Shown here: piece after piece, positions 37,982 to 47,311 of the stretch | Layout of the letters: every line of letters starts with the position of its first letter | Position numbering within the stretch: the stretch's first letter is position 1 | Program-made: the position numbers and the translations under genes | Assembly: GCF_901875635.1 (NCBI RefSeq) | Contig: NZ_CABFMN010000098.1 | Span: 1 to 54,279, forward strand | Direction: 5' to 3' | Source of the DNA: Xylophilus ampelinus | GTDB lineage: Bacteria; Pseudomonadota; Gammaproteobacteria; Burkholderiales; Burkholderiaceae_C | DNA: 54,279 nucleotides | The notes under the pieces: generated by a model | What the model was told of the DNA's origin: nothing | Databases searched by the model: none | What the model saw: only the letters and a program-made list of their open reading frames with translations

Positions 37982-38392
37982 ATGAGCAGCAAGCACCTCA
38001 TCGCCTGGGCCGCCACCTTCGTGGTGATGCTCGTCATCGACCTGCTCTGGCTCGGCGTCATCGCCAAGGGCATCTACCAGCAGGGCATGGGCGCGCTGAT
38101 GGCGCCGCAGCCACGGCTGCCGGCGGCGGCCGCTTTCTACCTGCTGTACCCGGTGGGGCTGGTGGTGTTCGCGGTGCTGCCCGGCGCGGACGCCGGAAGC
38201 GTGCTGCGCGCCGCGCTCACGGGCGCACTCTTCGGCCTCTTCTGCTATGGCACCTACGACCTGACCAACATGGCCGTGGTGCGCGGCTGGCCGGTGGGCC
38301 TGTCGCTGCTGGACATGGCCTGGGGCACGCTGGCCAGCGGCGTGGCCTCGGCCGCCGGGGCCGCCGCGCTGCTGGCCTGGCTGAAACGCTAG
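37982..38392 (+). CDS. DUF2177 family membrane protein
   Basis: The 136-residue protein has four predicted transmembrane helices: [59 protein letters not shown] and [21 protein letters not shown]. The family motif YGTYDLTN is present. Function is unknown. A -10-like TAGGAT (37951-37956) lies 26 nt before the ATG. It ends 4 bp before the end of the convergent DUF1854 gene. Confidence 0.9.
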   Translation: MSSKHLIAWAATFVVMLVIDLLWLGVIAKGIYQQGMGALMAPQPRLPAAAAFYLLYPVGLVVFAVLPGADAGSVLRAALTGALFGLFCYGTYDLTNMAVVRGWPVGLSLLDMAWGTLASGVASAAGAAALLAWLKR

Positions 38393-38396
38393 GTCG

Positions 38397-38855
38397 TCAG
38401 AGGAAGCGCTCGAGCAGCTTGCGCGAGGCGCGGTCCAGCGCCTTGGAATCGGGCACACGGAACTGCACGCCGTGGGCGCTGGCGATCAGCAGGGCGCCGC
38501 CCTCCAGCCGCCGGATGTCCTCTTCGGCCTTGAGCACGAAGCGGGTGTCGCCACGGTCGGTGCGCACGTCCCAGGTGCTGGGCACGCCGAAGCTCGACAC
38601 CGATCGCAACTGCAGCAGCACCGGCGCGAAGTCGCGCGGGGCGAGCTCCTCGGTCAGCAGCGTGCGCGCTGCCGCGGGCAGTTCGGCCAGCTGATCGATC
38701 CACGCCCGCTCGCGGCCATCGGGGCCGACCAGCGAGATGCCACGCTCGGGGTCGGTGAGCGGGAAGGCGCGCACCGGCGTCACCGGCTCGCGGGTGCCGT
38801 CGGCGGCGGTCCACAGCAGGCGGCCGTGCGCGTCGCGTTCGAGTTGCCAGGCCAT
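38397..38855 (-). CDS. Cyanophycin-associated DUF1854 protein
   Basis: This 152-residue protein belongs to DUF1854, which in Burkholderiales sits next to the cyanophycin ABC transporter. Visible stretches are MAWQLERDAHGRLLWTAADG, VRAFPLTDPERGISLVGPDGRE and DWDV-like TWDVRTDRGDTRFVLKAEEDIRRL. No signal peptide or membrane segment is seen. The ATG overlaps the stop of the ABC gene (TGATG), so the two are made together. Its job is unknown; a soluble partner of the transporter is the natural guess. Confidence 0.85.
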   Translation of the reverse strand: MAWQLERDAHGRLLWTAADGTREPVTPVRAFPLTDPERGISLVGPDGRERAWIDQLAELPAAARTLLTEELAPRDFAPVLLQLRSVSSFGVPSTWDVRTDRGDTRFVLKAEEDIRRLEGGALLIASAHGVQFRVPDSKALDRASRKLLERFL

Positions 38856-41101
38856 CAGGCGTCTCCCGCGGGGTGGGCCGCATGCGTGGGCGCGGTCTCG
38901 CGCAAGGCTTCTTCCTCGTCGACCTGCCGCGCCTGTGCCTGGTAAAGCCGCCAGTAGGCACCCTGCCGGGCCATCAGCTCGTCGTGCGGCCCGACCTCGA
39001 CCACCTGGCCGCGGTCCATGACCACCAGGCGGTCGGCCTTGCGCAGGGTCGACAGGCGGTGCGCGATGGCGATGGTGGTGCGGCCCTGCACGAGGTTGTC
39101 CAGGGCCTTCTGGATTTCCTTCTCGGTCTCGGTGTCGACGGCCGAGGTGGCCTCGTCGAGGATCAGGATGCGCGGGTCGATCAGCAGCGCGCGCGCGATG
39201 CTGATGCGCTGGCGCTCGCCGCCCGACAGCCCCTGTCCACGTTCGCCCACCAGCGAGTCGTAGCCGTGCGGCAGGCGCAGGATGAAGTCGTGCGCATGCG
39301 CGGCGCGGGCGGCGGCGACGATCTCCTCGCGCGTCGCATCCGGCTTGCCGTAGGCGATGTTCTGCGCGATGGTGCCGAAGAAGAGAAAGGGCTCCTGCAG
39401 CACCAGCCCCACGTGCCGCCGGTAGTCGGCGACCGCGAAGCGCCGGATGTCGGTGCCGTCGACCAGGATGGCGCCGTCGGTCACGTCGTAGAAGCGGCAG
39501 ATCAGGTTGACCAGCGTGCTCTTGCCCGAGCCGCTGTGGCCCACCAGGCCGATCATCTCGCCCGGGCGAATGACGAGGTCGAGGTCGCGGATCACCGCGC
39601 GCGAGCCGTAGCGGAAGCCCACGTCGCGCATCTCGATGCGGCCCTCGACCCGGTCCACGCGCACCGGGTTGGCCGGCTCGGGCACGTTGCTCACGTGGTC
39701 GAGGATGTCGAAGATGCGCTTGGCGCCGGCCGCCGCCTTCTGCGTGACCGAGACAATGCGGCTCATCGAATCCAGGCGCGTGTAGAAGCGGCCGATGTAG
39801 GCGATGAAGGCCGTGAGCACGCCCACGGTGATGCGCCCGCGCGCCACCTGCCAGATGCCGAAGCCCCACACCACGAGCAGGCCGATCTCGGTGAGCAACG
39901 ACACGCTGGGCGTGAACAGGCTCCACGTGCGGTTGAGCTTGTCGTTGACCTGCAGGTTGTACTTGTTGGCTTCGCGGAAGCGGTCGGCCTCGCGCTTTTC
40001 CTGCGCGAAGGCCTTCACCACGCGGATGCCGGGGATGGTGTCGGCCAGGACGTTGGTGACCTCGCTCCATACGCGGTCGATCTTCTCGAACCCGGTGCGC
40101 AGCTTGTCGCGCACGACGTGGATCATCCAGGCGATGAAGGGCAGCGGCACCAGCGTGACCACGGCCAGCAGCGGGTTGATCGACACCAGGATCACCGCCG
40201 TCATGGCGATCATGATCACGTCGGTGAGGAAGTCCAGCGCGTGCAGCGACAGGAAGACGTTGATGCGGTCGGTCTCGGAGCCGATGCGCGCCATCAGGTC
40301 CCCGGTGCGCTTGCCGCCGAAGTAGTCGAGCGGCAGCGTGAGCAGGTGCTCGTAGGTGGTGGTGCGCAGGTCGGCGCCCATGCGCTCGGACACCAGCGCC
40401 AGCAGGTAGGTGCGCGCCCAGCCTAGCCCCCAGCCCAGCAGCGCCGCGGCCAGCAGGCCGGCCAGGTACATCACGACCAGCATCGGATCGATCGCTTTCC
40501 CGTTCTGGAACGGGATCAGGATGTCGTCCATCAGCGGGATGGTGAGGTAGGGCGGCACCAGGGTCGCGGCGGTGCCCAACAGGGTGAGCACGAAACCCGC
40601 GATGAGCTGCGCGCGGTAGGGGCGGGCGAAACGGCCCAGGCGCAGCAGCACCCAGGTCGAGGGCGGCGTCTGCAGTTCGGTGTCGACCGTGTCCTCGCCA
40701 TCGGGGCCTTCACCGGCCGCCTGCGCGATGCCGGCGCGCTGCTGGTCGAAAAGCTTCACCAGGCGCAGCGCCGCAGCCTGCCCGGCCAGGGTGTAACGCC
40801 AGCGCGCCAGCCGGCCGTCGGGGCCGTGCAGGTCGAGCGTGCCGACGCCCGCGTGGTCGGCCAGATGCAGGGAAAGTCCCGAGCTTGTAAGCATCCACTC
40901 CTGCTGTGCACCGCCTGCAGTGGCGGTCCGGAGGCAGCGGTCGGTCAGCACGACCTGGCCGTCGGCGAAGCGCAACTGGTCGTCGAGGTCAACCGGCAGG
41001 GTAGCGAGAACGTTCTCCGAAGCCGGCAGACGGGCCTTCAGGGCGGCGGGTGCCGAAGCCGATTCGCCCCCCGGGGTGCCGACTGGATCGTGATGTTGCA
41101 T
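38855..41101 (-). CDS. Cyanophycin-associated ABC transporter (fused permease-ATPase)
   Basis: The 748-residue half-transporter begins with about 150 residues of soluble sequence (VDLDDQLRFADGQVVLTDRCL, DLHGPDGRLARWRYTLAGQAA in pieces). That part resembles the DUF1854-type domain more than a usual ABC N-terminus. A six-helix exporter membrane domain follows (about 170-460), then an ATPase with Walker [27 protein letters not shown] and ILDEATSAVDTETE. It is divergent from the synthetase gene at 41262. The family has been named for its genomic link to cyanophycin; the transported molecule is not known. Confidence 0.92.
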   Translation of the reverse strand: MQHHDPVGTPGGESASAPAALKARLPASENVLATLPVDLDDQLRFADGQVVLTDRCLRTATAGGAQQEWMLTSSGLSLHLADHAGVGTLDLHGPDGRLARWRYTLAGQAAALRLVKLFDQQRAGIAQAAGEGPDGEDTVDTELQTPPSTWVLLRLGRFARPYRAQLIAGFVLTLLGTAATLVPPYLTIPLMDDILIPFQNGKAIDPMLVVMYLAGLLAAALLGWGLGWARTYLLALVSERMGADLRTTTYEHLLTLPLDYFGGKRTGDLMARIGSETDRINVFLSLHALDFLTDVIMIAMTAVILVSINPLLAVVTLVPLPFIAWMIHVVRDKLRTGFEKIDRVWSEVTNVLADTIPGIRVVKAFAQEKREADRFREANKYNLQVNDKLNRTWSLFTPSVSLLTEIGLLVVWGFGIWQVARGRITVGVLTAFIAYIGRFYTRLDSMSRIVSVTQKAAAGAKRIFDILDHVSNVPEPANPVRVDRVEGRIEMRDVGFRYGSRAVIRDLDLVIRPGEMIGLVGHSGSGKSTLVNLICRFYDVTDGAILVDGTDIRRFAVADYRRHVGLVLQEPFLFFGTIAQNIAYGKPDATREEIVAAARAAHAHDFILRLPHGYDSLVGERGQGLSGGERQRISIARALLIDPRILILDEATSAVDTETEKEIQKALDNLVQGRTTIAIAHRLSTLRKADRLVVMDRGQVVEVGPHDELMARQGAYWRLYQAQARQVDEEEALRETAPTHAAHPAGDA

Positions 41102-41118
41102 TGTGTTTCGTTGTACCG

Positions 41119-41133
41119 GGCCTCCTCGAGGCC
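41119..41133. promoter_or_regulatory. Small palindrome in the cyanophycin divergent promoter region
   Basis: GGCCTC and GAGGCC form a perfect 6-bp inverted repeat around CTC, 18-32 bp before the ABC start codon and about 130 bp before the synthetase start. It may be an operator or a leader hairpin. Evidence is weak. Confidence 0.25.
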
Positions 41134-41261
41134 GTTCCCGCGCGCCGGTCGGGCGCCGATTCTCACCGAACACCATGGGCGCTTCTCTTCCTCTGCAGGC
41201 CGTTGAACGCAGCGCAACCGGCGACTCCTCCACCCGCACAGACCGCTCTACGAACGTTTCC

Positions 41262-43520
41262 ATGACCCGTTTCGACGACATCCGCCTGCTTCGCACCCGC
41301 TACCTGCGCGGACCGAACATCTGGACCTATCGGCCGGTGCTCGAAGTCTGGCTCGACCTTGGCCAGCTCGAGGACTTCCCGTCGAACCGGGTCCCGGGTT
41401 TTCCCGAACGGTTGACCAACCTGCTGCCGGCCCTGATCGAGCACCACTGCGGCGTTGGCGAACGCGGCGGCTTCATCCAGCGGCTGCAGGAAGGCACCTG
41501 GGCCGGCCATGTGCTGGAGCATGTGGTCATCGAGCTGCTCAACCTGGCCGGCATGCCCACCGGTTTCGGCCAGACGCGCAGCACCTCGCAACACGGCCAA
41601 TACCGCATGGTGTTCCGCGCCCGCGACGAGCAGGTGGCACGCACCGCGCTGGCCGAGGGCCACCGCCTGCTGATGGCCGCCATCAACAACGAAACCTTCG
41701 ATGCCAGCGACGTGCAGCGCGCCGTCGACGCCGTGAAGGCCAAGGTCGAGGACTGCTACCTCGGCCCGAGCACCGCCGCCATCGTGGGCGCGGCCGGCGA
41801 CCGCGGCATCCCCTTCATGCGGCTGAACAGCGGCAACCTCGTCCAGCTGGGCTACGGCGCGAAGCAGCAGCGCATCTGGACCGCCGAGAGCGACTACACC
41901 AGCGCCATCGGCGAATCGATCGCCAGCGACAAGGAGCTGACCAAGTCGCTGCTCGCCAGCTGCGGCGTGCCGGTGCCCGAAGGCCAGGTGGTCTCCAGCG
42001 CCGAGGAGGCCTGGGAGGCGGCCGAGGACATCGGCCTGCCGGTGGCCGTGAAGCCGTCGGACGCCAACCACGGCCGCGGCGTGTCGCTCGACCTGACGAG
42101 CCGGGAGGAAGTGCTGGCCGCGTTCGCCGTTGCCGAGCCCGAGGGCAGCGACGTGATGGTCGAGCGCTTCGTGCGCGGCGCCGAACACCGCCTGCTGGTG
42201 GTCGGCGGCGAGGTGGTGGCCGCCGCGCGCGGCGAGGTCATCACCGTGACCGGCGACGGCCGGCAGACGGTGGCACAGCTCATCGACAGCCAGCTCAATT
42301 CCGACCCGCGCCGCGGCGCCGAGGAGGAGTACCCGCTGGACCTGATCGTGCTGGCCACCGACGCCAAGCTGCAGCTGGAACTGCAGCGCCAGAAGCTCAC
42401 CGGTGACTCGGTGCCGGCGGCCGGGCGCGTGGTCATCATCCAGCGCAACGGCAACCTGGGCGTGGACTGCACCGACCAGGTGCACCCCGAAGTCGCCTAC
42501 GCCGCCACCCTCGCGGCCCGCGTCGTGGGGCTGGACATCGCCGGCATCGACCTGGTGTGCGAGGACATCGGCAAGCCCTTGCAGGCACAGGGCGGCGCCA
42601 TCGTCGAGGTGAACGCCGGCCCCGGCCTGCTGATGCACCTCAAGCCCGCCGTGGGCTCGCCGCGCCCCGTGGGCCGCGCCATCTGCGACCACCTGTTCCC
42701 CGAAGCCGAATCCGGCAGCGACCTGCCCGGGCGCATCCCGGTCGTCGGCGTGGCGGGCACCCAGGACACGGCCGTGCTCGCGCGCCTGGTGGCCTGGCTG
42801 GTGGGCCTGTCGGGCCGGCATGTGGGCCTGGCCTGCCGCGACGGCCTGTTCCTCGAGCGCCGGCGCGTCGATGCGCGCGACAGCGCGAACTGGGAGGCCG
42901 GCCACCGCCTGCTGGTGAACCGCCAGGTCGAGGCGGTGGTGATCGAGAACGGCGCCGAGACCATCCTCGCCGATGGCCTGCCCTACGACCGCTGCGACAT
43001 CGGCATCGTGACCGACCTCGGCGGCGCCGATCGGCTGGGCGACTACGACATCGCCGAGAGCGATCAGATGGTGAAGGTGCTGCGCACGCAGGTCGACGTC
43101 GTGCTGCCGCACGGCACGGCGGTGCTCAATGCCGCCGACCCGCGCGTGGCCGGCATGGCGCCGCTGTGCGACGGCGAGGTGATCCTCTATGCCGCCGACC
43201 CGCAGGCCGCGCCGCTGGCCGCGCACCAGAACGCCGGCGGCAAGGCCGTGCTCGTGCGCCAGGACCGCGTGGTGCTGGCCAACGGCACCAGCGAATCCTT
43301 CCTGCCCGGGCTGGGCCGCCTCACGGTGTGGCGCGCCACCCACGCGGGCGTCAGCCTCGACAGCCTGCTCGCCGCCGTCGCGGCCGGCTGGGCCATGGGC
43401 ATCCCCCTCAACCTCATCGGCGCCGGTGCCGAGGTGTTCGAGGCCGACCTGCAGGCCGCGCTCGCCTCGCTGCAGCTGTCGCAGCAGACCCTCCCCGTCG
43501 CCGAAGCCCAGCTCGCCTGA
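41262..43520 (+). CDS. cphA2: Cyanophycin synthetase-like protein lacking a functional Mur-ligase module
   Basis: The 752-residue protein has the CphA N-terminal domain (LRTRYLRGPNIWTYRPVLEV) and an ATP-grasp domain (about 220-480; SDKELTKSLLASCGVPVPEG, VMVERFVRGAEHRLLVVGG, IVEVNAGPGLLMHLKP). In the Mur-ligase-like part the P-loop reads VAGTQDTAVLARL at about 497-509 instead of TGTNGKTTT. The protein ends about 100 residues before the second copy and so lacks the C-terminal Mur domain. It resembles CphA2-type enzymes. An in-frame ATG at 41175 could lengthen it by 29 residues. Confidence 0.88.
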   Translation: MTRFDDIRLLRTRYLRGPNIWTYRPVLEVWLDLGQLEDFPSNRVPGFPERLTNLLPALIEHHCGVGERGGFIQRLQEGTWAGHVLEHVVIELLNLAGMPTGFGQTRSTSQHGQYRMVFRARDEQVARTALAEGHRLLMAAINNETFDASDVQRAVDAVKAKVEDCYLGPSTAAIVGAAGDRGIPFMRLNSGNLVQLGYGAKQQRIWTAESDYTSAIGESIASDKELTKSLLASCGVPVPEGQVVSSAEEAWEAAEDIGLPVAVKPSDANHGRGVSLDLTSREEVLAAFAVAEPEGSDVMVERFVRGAEHRLLVVGGEVVAAARGEVITVTGDGRQTVAQLIDSQLNSDPRRGAEEEYPLDLIVLATDAKLQLELQRQKLTGDSVPAAGRVVIIQRNGNLGVDCTDQVHPEVAYAATLAARVVGLDIAGIDLVCEDIGKPLQAQGGAIVEVNAGPGLLMHLKPAVGSPRPVGRAICDHLFPEAESGSDLPGRIPVVGVAGTQDTAVLARLVAWLVGLSGRHVGLACRDGLFLERRRVDARDSANWEAGHRLLVNRQVEAVVIENGAETILADGLPYDRCDIGIVTDLGGADRLGDYDIAESDQMVKVLRTQVDVVLPHGTAVLNAADPRVAGMAPLCDGEVILYAADPQAAPLAAHQNAGGKAVLVRQDRVVLANGTSESFLPGLGRLTVWRATHAGVSLDSLLAAVAAGWAMGIPLNLIGAGAEVFEADLQAALASLQLSQQTLPVAEAQLA

Positions 43521-43559
43521 GACGCTGCCCCGGCCGCCTCCGACAGACCCCCTCCCACC

Positions 43560-46130
43560 ATGGAAATCACACGCATCCGGGCCCTGCGCGGCCCCAACCT
43601 CTGGAGCCGCCACACGGCCATCGAGGCGATCGTCGCCTGCCAGGGCTCCGAGAACGCCATCGAGCAGTTGCCCGGCTTCGAGGCCCGCCTGCGCGCGCTC
43701 TTCCCGACCATCGGCGAGCTGCACCCCATCGTGCTGGGCCAGCCGCTGGCGCTGGCCCATGTGCTGGAGAACGCCGCGCTCGCCCTGCAGGCGCAGGCCG
43801 GGTGCCAGGTCGCCTTCGGCCACACCACCCGCACCACCGACGAGGGCGTGTACCAGGTGGCGGTGCAGTACACCGAAGAGGCCGTGGGCCGCCGCGCGCT
43901 GAAGCTGGCCGAACAGCTCATCGCCGCCGCGCTGGGCGAGCACGGCAGCTTCGATGCGCAGGCGGCCATCACCGAGCTGCGCGAACTCGACGAGGACGAA
44001 CGCCTGGGCCCGAGCACCGGCTCCATCGTCGAGGCCGCTGTGGCGCGCGGCATTCCCTACCGGCGGCTCACGAGCGGCAGCCTCGTGCAGTTCGGCTGGG
44101 GCGCCAAGCAGCGCCGCATCCAGGCCGCCGAGGTCGACAGCACCAGCGGCGTGGCCGAATCGATCGCCCAGGACAAGGAACTCACCAAGCAGTTGCTCAA
44201 CGCCGCCGGCGTGCCGGTGCCGCTGGGCCGGCCGGTGAGCGACCTGGAGGACGGCTGGGCCGCCGCGCTGGAGATCGGCCTGCCGGTGGTGACGAAGCCG
44301 CAGGACGGCAACCAGGGCAAGGGCGTGACGGTGAACATCACCTCGCGCGAGCAGTTCGACGCCGCCTACGCCTCCGCCGCGCACCACGGCGAGGTGATGG
44401 TCGAGAAGTTCCTGCCCGGCTTCGACTTCCGCCTGCTGGTGGTCGGCGACAAGCTGGTCGCGGCGGCGCGGCGCGATCCGCCGCAGGTGATCGGCGACGG
44501 CACGAGCACCGTGCGCCAGCTGGTCGAGGTGGTGAACCAGGACCCGCGCCGCGGCGAAGGCCACGCGACCTCGCTGACCAAGATCCGGCTCGACGACATC
44601 GCCATCGGCCGGCTCGAGGCGCAGGGCCTGACGCCCGACAGCGTGCCCGAACGGGGCCAGCGCGTGGTGCTGCGCAACAACGCGAACCTCTCGACCGGCG
44701 GCACTGCGACCGACGTGACCGACACCGTGCACCCCGAGATTGCGGCGCGCGCCGTGGATGCGGCGCAGATGGTCGGGCTGCACATCTGCGGCGTCGACAT
44801 GGTCTGCGAGAACGTCATCCGCCCGCTGGAGGAACAGCACGGCGGCATCGTCGAGGTGAACGCGGCGCCCGGCCTGCGCATGCACATCAGTCCCTCGTTC
44901 GGCCGCGGCCGTGCGGTGGGCGAGGCGGTGATGGACCAGCTCTTCGCCGATGGCGACGACGGCCGCATCCCCGTGGTCGCGGTGACGGGCACCAACGGCA
45001 AGACGACGACGGCGCGGCTCATCAACCACCTCTTCATGTCCAGCGGCATGGTCACAGGCATGACCAACACCGACGGCGTGTACGTCGACGGGCGCCAGAC
45101 GGACAGCGGCGACTGCTCCGGCCCCAAGAGCGCGCGCAACGTGCTGCTGCACCCCGACGTGGAAGCGGCTGTGTTCGAGGTGGCGCGCGGCGGCATCCTG
45201 CGCGAAGGCCTGGGCTTCGACCGCTGCACCGTGGCGGTGGTGACCAACATCGGCAGCGGCGACCACCTGGGGCTGAACTACATCCATTCGGTCGAGGAAT
45301 TGGCGGTGCTCAAGCGCGTGATCGTGCGCAACGTGGCGCCCACCGGCTATGCGGTGCTCAATGCCGCCGACCCCAACGTGGCAGCCATGGCGGTGTCCTG
45401 CCCCGGCAGCGTCATCTACTTCGCGGCCGACCGCCAGCACCCGGTGATGGCGACGCACCGCGCGCAGGGCCGGCGCACGGTCTACGTGGACCGCGACACC
45501 ATCGTCGCCGCCGAAGGCAGCTGGCGCGAGCGCGTGCCGCTGCGCGACGTGCCCTTCACCCGCGGCGGCACCCTGCCCTTCCAGGTCGAGAACGCCATGG
45601 CGGCCGTGGCCGCGGCCTGGGCGGTGGGTCTGGACTGGGACACCATCCGCAGCGGCATGGCCAGCTTCAAGAACGACGCCGCGGGCGTGCCGGGCCGCTT
45701 CAACATGATGGAGTTCCGCGGCGCCACGGTGATCGCCGACTACGGCCACAACACCGACGCCATGAAGGCGCTGGTGGCCGCCGTCGACACGCTGCCCGCC
45801 CAGCGCCGGTCGGTGGTGATCAGCGGCGCGGGCGACCGGCGCGACAGCGACATCCGCGACCAGACCGGCATCCTCGGCGCGGCCTTCGACGAGGTCATCC
45901 TCTACCAGGACGCTGCCCAGCGCGGCCGCGCCGACGGCGAGGTGATCGCCCTGCTGCGCCAGGGCCTGGAAGGCGCGAGGCGCACGCAGCGCGTGGACGA
46001 GATTCGCGGCGAGTTCGTAGCCATCGACGAGGCGCTCGACCGCCTGCGGCCAGGCGACCTGTCGCTGATCCTGGTCGACCAGGTCGAGGGAGCGCTGGCG
46101 CACCTGGCCCGGCGCATCGCCGCGGGCTGA
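43560..46130 (+). CDS. cphA: Cyanophycin synthetase, full length
   Basis: CphA polymerises L-Asp and L-Arg into multi-L-arginyl-poly-L-aspartate with two ATP per unit. The 856-residue protein has the N-terminal domain (IRALRGPNLWSRHTAIEA), the ATP-grasp domain that adds Asp (about 215-470; VMVEKFLPGFDFRLLVVG, GGIVEVNAAPGLRMHI) and an intact Mur-ligase domain that adds Arg. In the latter, VTGTNGKTTT is at 475-484 with Lys481, followed by TNTDGVYVDG, TNIGSGDHLG and YGHNTDAMKAL. It begins 39 bp after the first copy and ends at a strong terminator. No cyanophycinase gene is visible. Confidence 0.97.
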   Translation: MEITRIRALRGPNLWSRHTAIEAIVACQGSENAIEQLPGFEARLRALFPTIGELHPIVLGQPLALAHVLENAALALQAQAGCQVAFGHTTRTTDEGVYQVAVQYTEEAVGRRALKLAEQLIAAALGEHGSFDAQAAITELRELDEDERLGPSTGSIVEAAVARGIPYRRLTSGSLVQFGWGAKQRRIQAAEVDSTSGVAESIAQDKELTKQLLNAAGVPVPLGRPVSDLEDGWAAALEIGLPVVTKPQDGNQGKGVTVNITSREQFDAAYASAAHHGEVMVEKFLPGFDFRLLVVGDKLVAAARRDPPQVIGDGTSTVRQLVEVVNQDPRRGEGHATSLTKIRLDDIAIGRLEAQGLTPDSVPERGQRVVLRNNANLSTGGTATDVTDTVHPEIAARAVDAAQMVGLHICGVDMVCENVIRPLEEQHGGIVEVNAAPGLRMHISPSFGRGRAVGEAVMDQLFADGDDGRIPVVAVTGTNGKTTTARLINHLFMSSGMVTGMTNTDGVYVDGRQTDSGDCSGPKSARNVLLHPDVEAAVFEVARGGILREGLGFDRCTVAVVTNIGSGDHLGLNYIHSVEELAVLKRVIVRNVAPTGYAVLNAADPNVAAMAVSCPGSVIYFAADRQHPVMATHRAQGRRTVYVDRDTIVAAEGSWRERVPLRDVPFTRGGTLPFQVENAMAAVAAAWAVGLDWDTIRSGMASFKNDAAGVPGRFNMMEFRGATVIADYGHNTDAMKALVAAVDTLPAQRRSVVISGAGDRRDSDIRDQTGILGAAFDEVILYQDAAQRGRADGEVIALLRQGLEGARRTQRVDEIRGEFVAIDEALDRLRPGDLSLILVDQVEGALAHLARRIAAG

Positions 46131-46135
46131 GACCG

Positions 46136-46161
46136 GCGGCGCCACACATGCGCCGCTTTTT
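46136..46161 (+). terminator. Rho-independent terminator after cphA
   Basis: GCGGCGC (46136-46142) and GCGCCGC (46150-46156) form a perfect 7-bp GC stem with the 7-nt loop CACACAT, followed by TTTTT (46157-46161). It begins 5 nt after the cphA stop and is the best intrinsic terminator in the window. Confidence 0.85.
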
Positions 46162-46164
46162 CAT

Positions 46165-46222
46165 GCGCAATTGGACGCCGGCGCTTGTGGAGCGGGCGAT
46201 GGCAGCTATCGTTTTCATAGCA
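46165..46222 (+). repeat. Interspersed repeat, copy E
   Basis: It contains GGACGCCGGCGCTTGTGGAG and ends with GCTATC-GTTTTC-ATAGC (46205-46221). It is the most diverged member but keeps the terminal hairpin. It follows the cphA terminator in a 275-bp non-coding stretch (46131-46405) that otherwise holds nothing recognisable. Confidence 0.6.
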
Positions 46223-46405
46223 TCGCATCCCGCCTGCGTGCGGGAGATGTCCGACACGGATCGACGCCGCGGCCTGTGCGGCCCGACCCGCGTTGTCCCA
46301 CAGCCCCGGACTCGCCGCATGGCGCACACTGCAGCACCGCCTCTCGAGGCCATGTGAGCGTGCGACCTCCGCCGCCCATGCCGAGGCATTGAGGAGAAAC
46401 TGCCG

Positions 46406-46789
46406 ATGACCGCCACCCGTGCATCCACCCCACGCCGAACTGCACCCCGCCTTCTCGTCGCGATGGTGCTCGGCGCAGCTGCAACCCTCGCGGGCGCCCA
46501 GGGCAGCGTCGCCGCCGACAAGGCGAAGTGCGACGGTGTCCAGCAGGACAAGGCCGCCTGCCAGCGCGAGGCCGGCGCCGCCCGGCAGGAAGCGCAGCGC
46601 GGCGGGCTCACCAGCGCCAGCGGGGCTACCTACGATCAGAATGCCCTCGTCCGTTGCCAGGCGCAGCCCGCGGCGGACCGCGCCGACTGCGAAGCGCGCG
46701 TGCGCGGCAGCGGCGCGGGTTCGACGCAGGGCAGCGTCATGGGCGGCGGTGTGATCCGCGAGACGGTCACGCCGATCCCCGCCAAGTAA
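46406..46789 (+). CDS. Small exported four-Cys protein (paralogue 1)
   Basis: The 127-residue precursor has a basic N-terminus and signal peptide (LLVAMVLGAAATLAGAQG). Its mature part carries CDGVQQDKAACQREAGAARQ, then NALVRC and RADCEARVRGSG, and the tail GSVMGGGVIRETVTPIP. The Cys spacings are C-x9-C and C-x10-C, suggesting two disulfides. A ribosome site GAGGAGAAA precedes the ATG. It is clearly related to the next gene and I do not recognise the family. Confidence 0.85.
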   Translation: MTATRASTPRRTAPRLLVAMVLGAAATLAGAQGSVAADKAKCDGVQQDKAACQREAGAARQEAQRGGLTSASGATYDQNALVRCQAQPAADRADCEARVRGSGAGSTQGSVMGGGVIRETVTPIPAK

Positions 46790-46866
46790 CGCCGGTGCGG
46801 TCGCTGAGAACCTCGGCGCCGCGGCCCGCTCCAAGCCATTCCATTTCCCTAAGACAAGGAGTTCCC

Positions 46867-47259
46867 ATGAAGCATCTGCTTTCCCGTACGGCTGCCGCAC
46901 TCTGCCTGGGCGTGGGCCTGAGCGCTGCCGCCCTGGCGGCTCCGCCGCGCGGCCTGGACAGCACCTACCAGCAGGAACGCGCGATCTGCGACCACATCCA
47001 GCAGGACCGCGCCGCCTGCCTGCGCGAAGCCGGTGCGGCCCGCCAGGCCGCGCGCCAGGGCACGCTGACCACCGCGCCCGACTACCGTGCCAACGCGCTG
47101 GCCCGCTGCGGCCTGCATCCCCCGGCCGAGCGCGCCGAATGCGAAGCGCGCATCCTGGGCACCGGCCAGACCAGCATCGATGGCAGCGTGCTCGGCGGCG
47201 GCCTGATCCGTGAAACCGTGACCACCGTTCCGGTGCCGCCCCGCCCGATGCCGCGCTGA
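46867..47259 (+). CDS. Small exported four-Cys protein (paralogue 2)
   Basis: The 130-residue precursor begins MKHLLSRTAAALCLGVGLSA with cleavage near LAAPP. The mature part repeats the pattern of the previous gene: CDHIQQDRAACLREAGAARQ, NALARC, RAECEARILGTG and GSVLGGGLIRETVTTVP. AAGGAG lies just before the ATG. The pair is a tandem duplication 77 bp apart. The proteins are expected in the periplasm; function unknown. Confidence 0.88.
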   Translation: MKHLLSRTAAALCLGVGLSAAALAAPPRGLDSTYQQERAICDHIQQDRAACLREAGAARQAARQGTLTTAPDYRANALARCGLHPPAERAECEARILGTGQTSIDGSVLGGGLIRETVTTVPVPPRPMPR

Positions 47260-47311
47260 AGCGGCACAGGTCAGCTTTTCCGAATTCCGGAGGCGGACAT
47301 CCGCAGCACGC

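Noticed and set aside
41163..46145. 1660-codon open frame on the minus strand across both cyanophycin synthetase genes
   Set aside because: It is an antisense shadow of GC-rich coding DNA with His/Arg/Ala-rich low-complexity translation. The plus-strand frames hold complete conserved domains.
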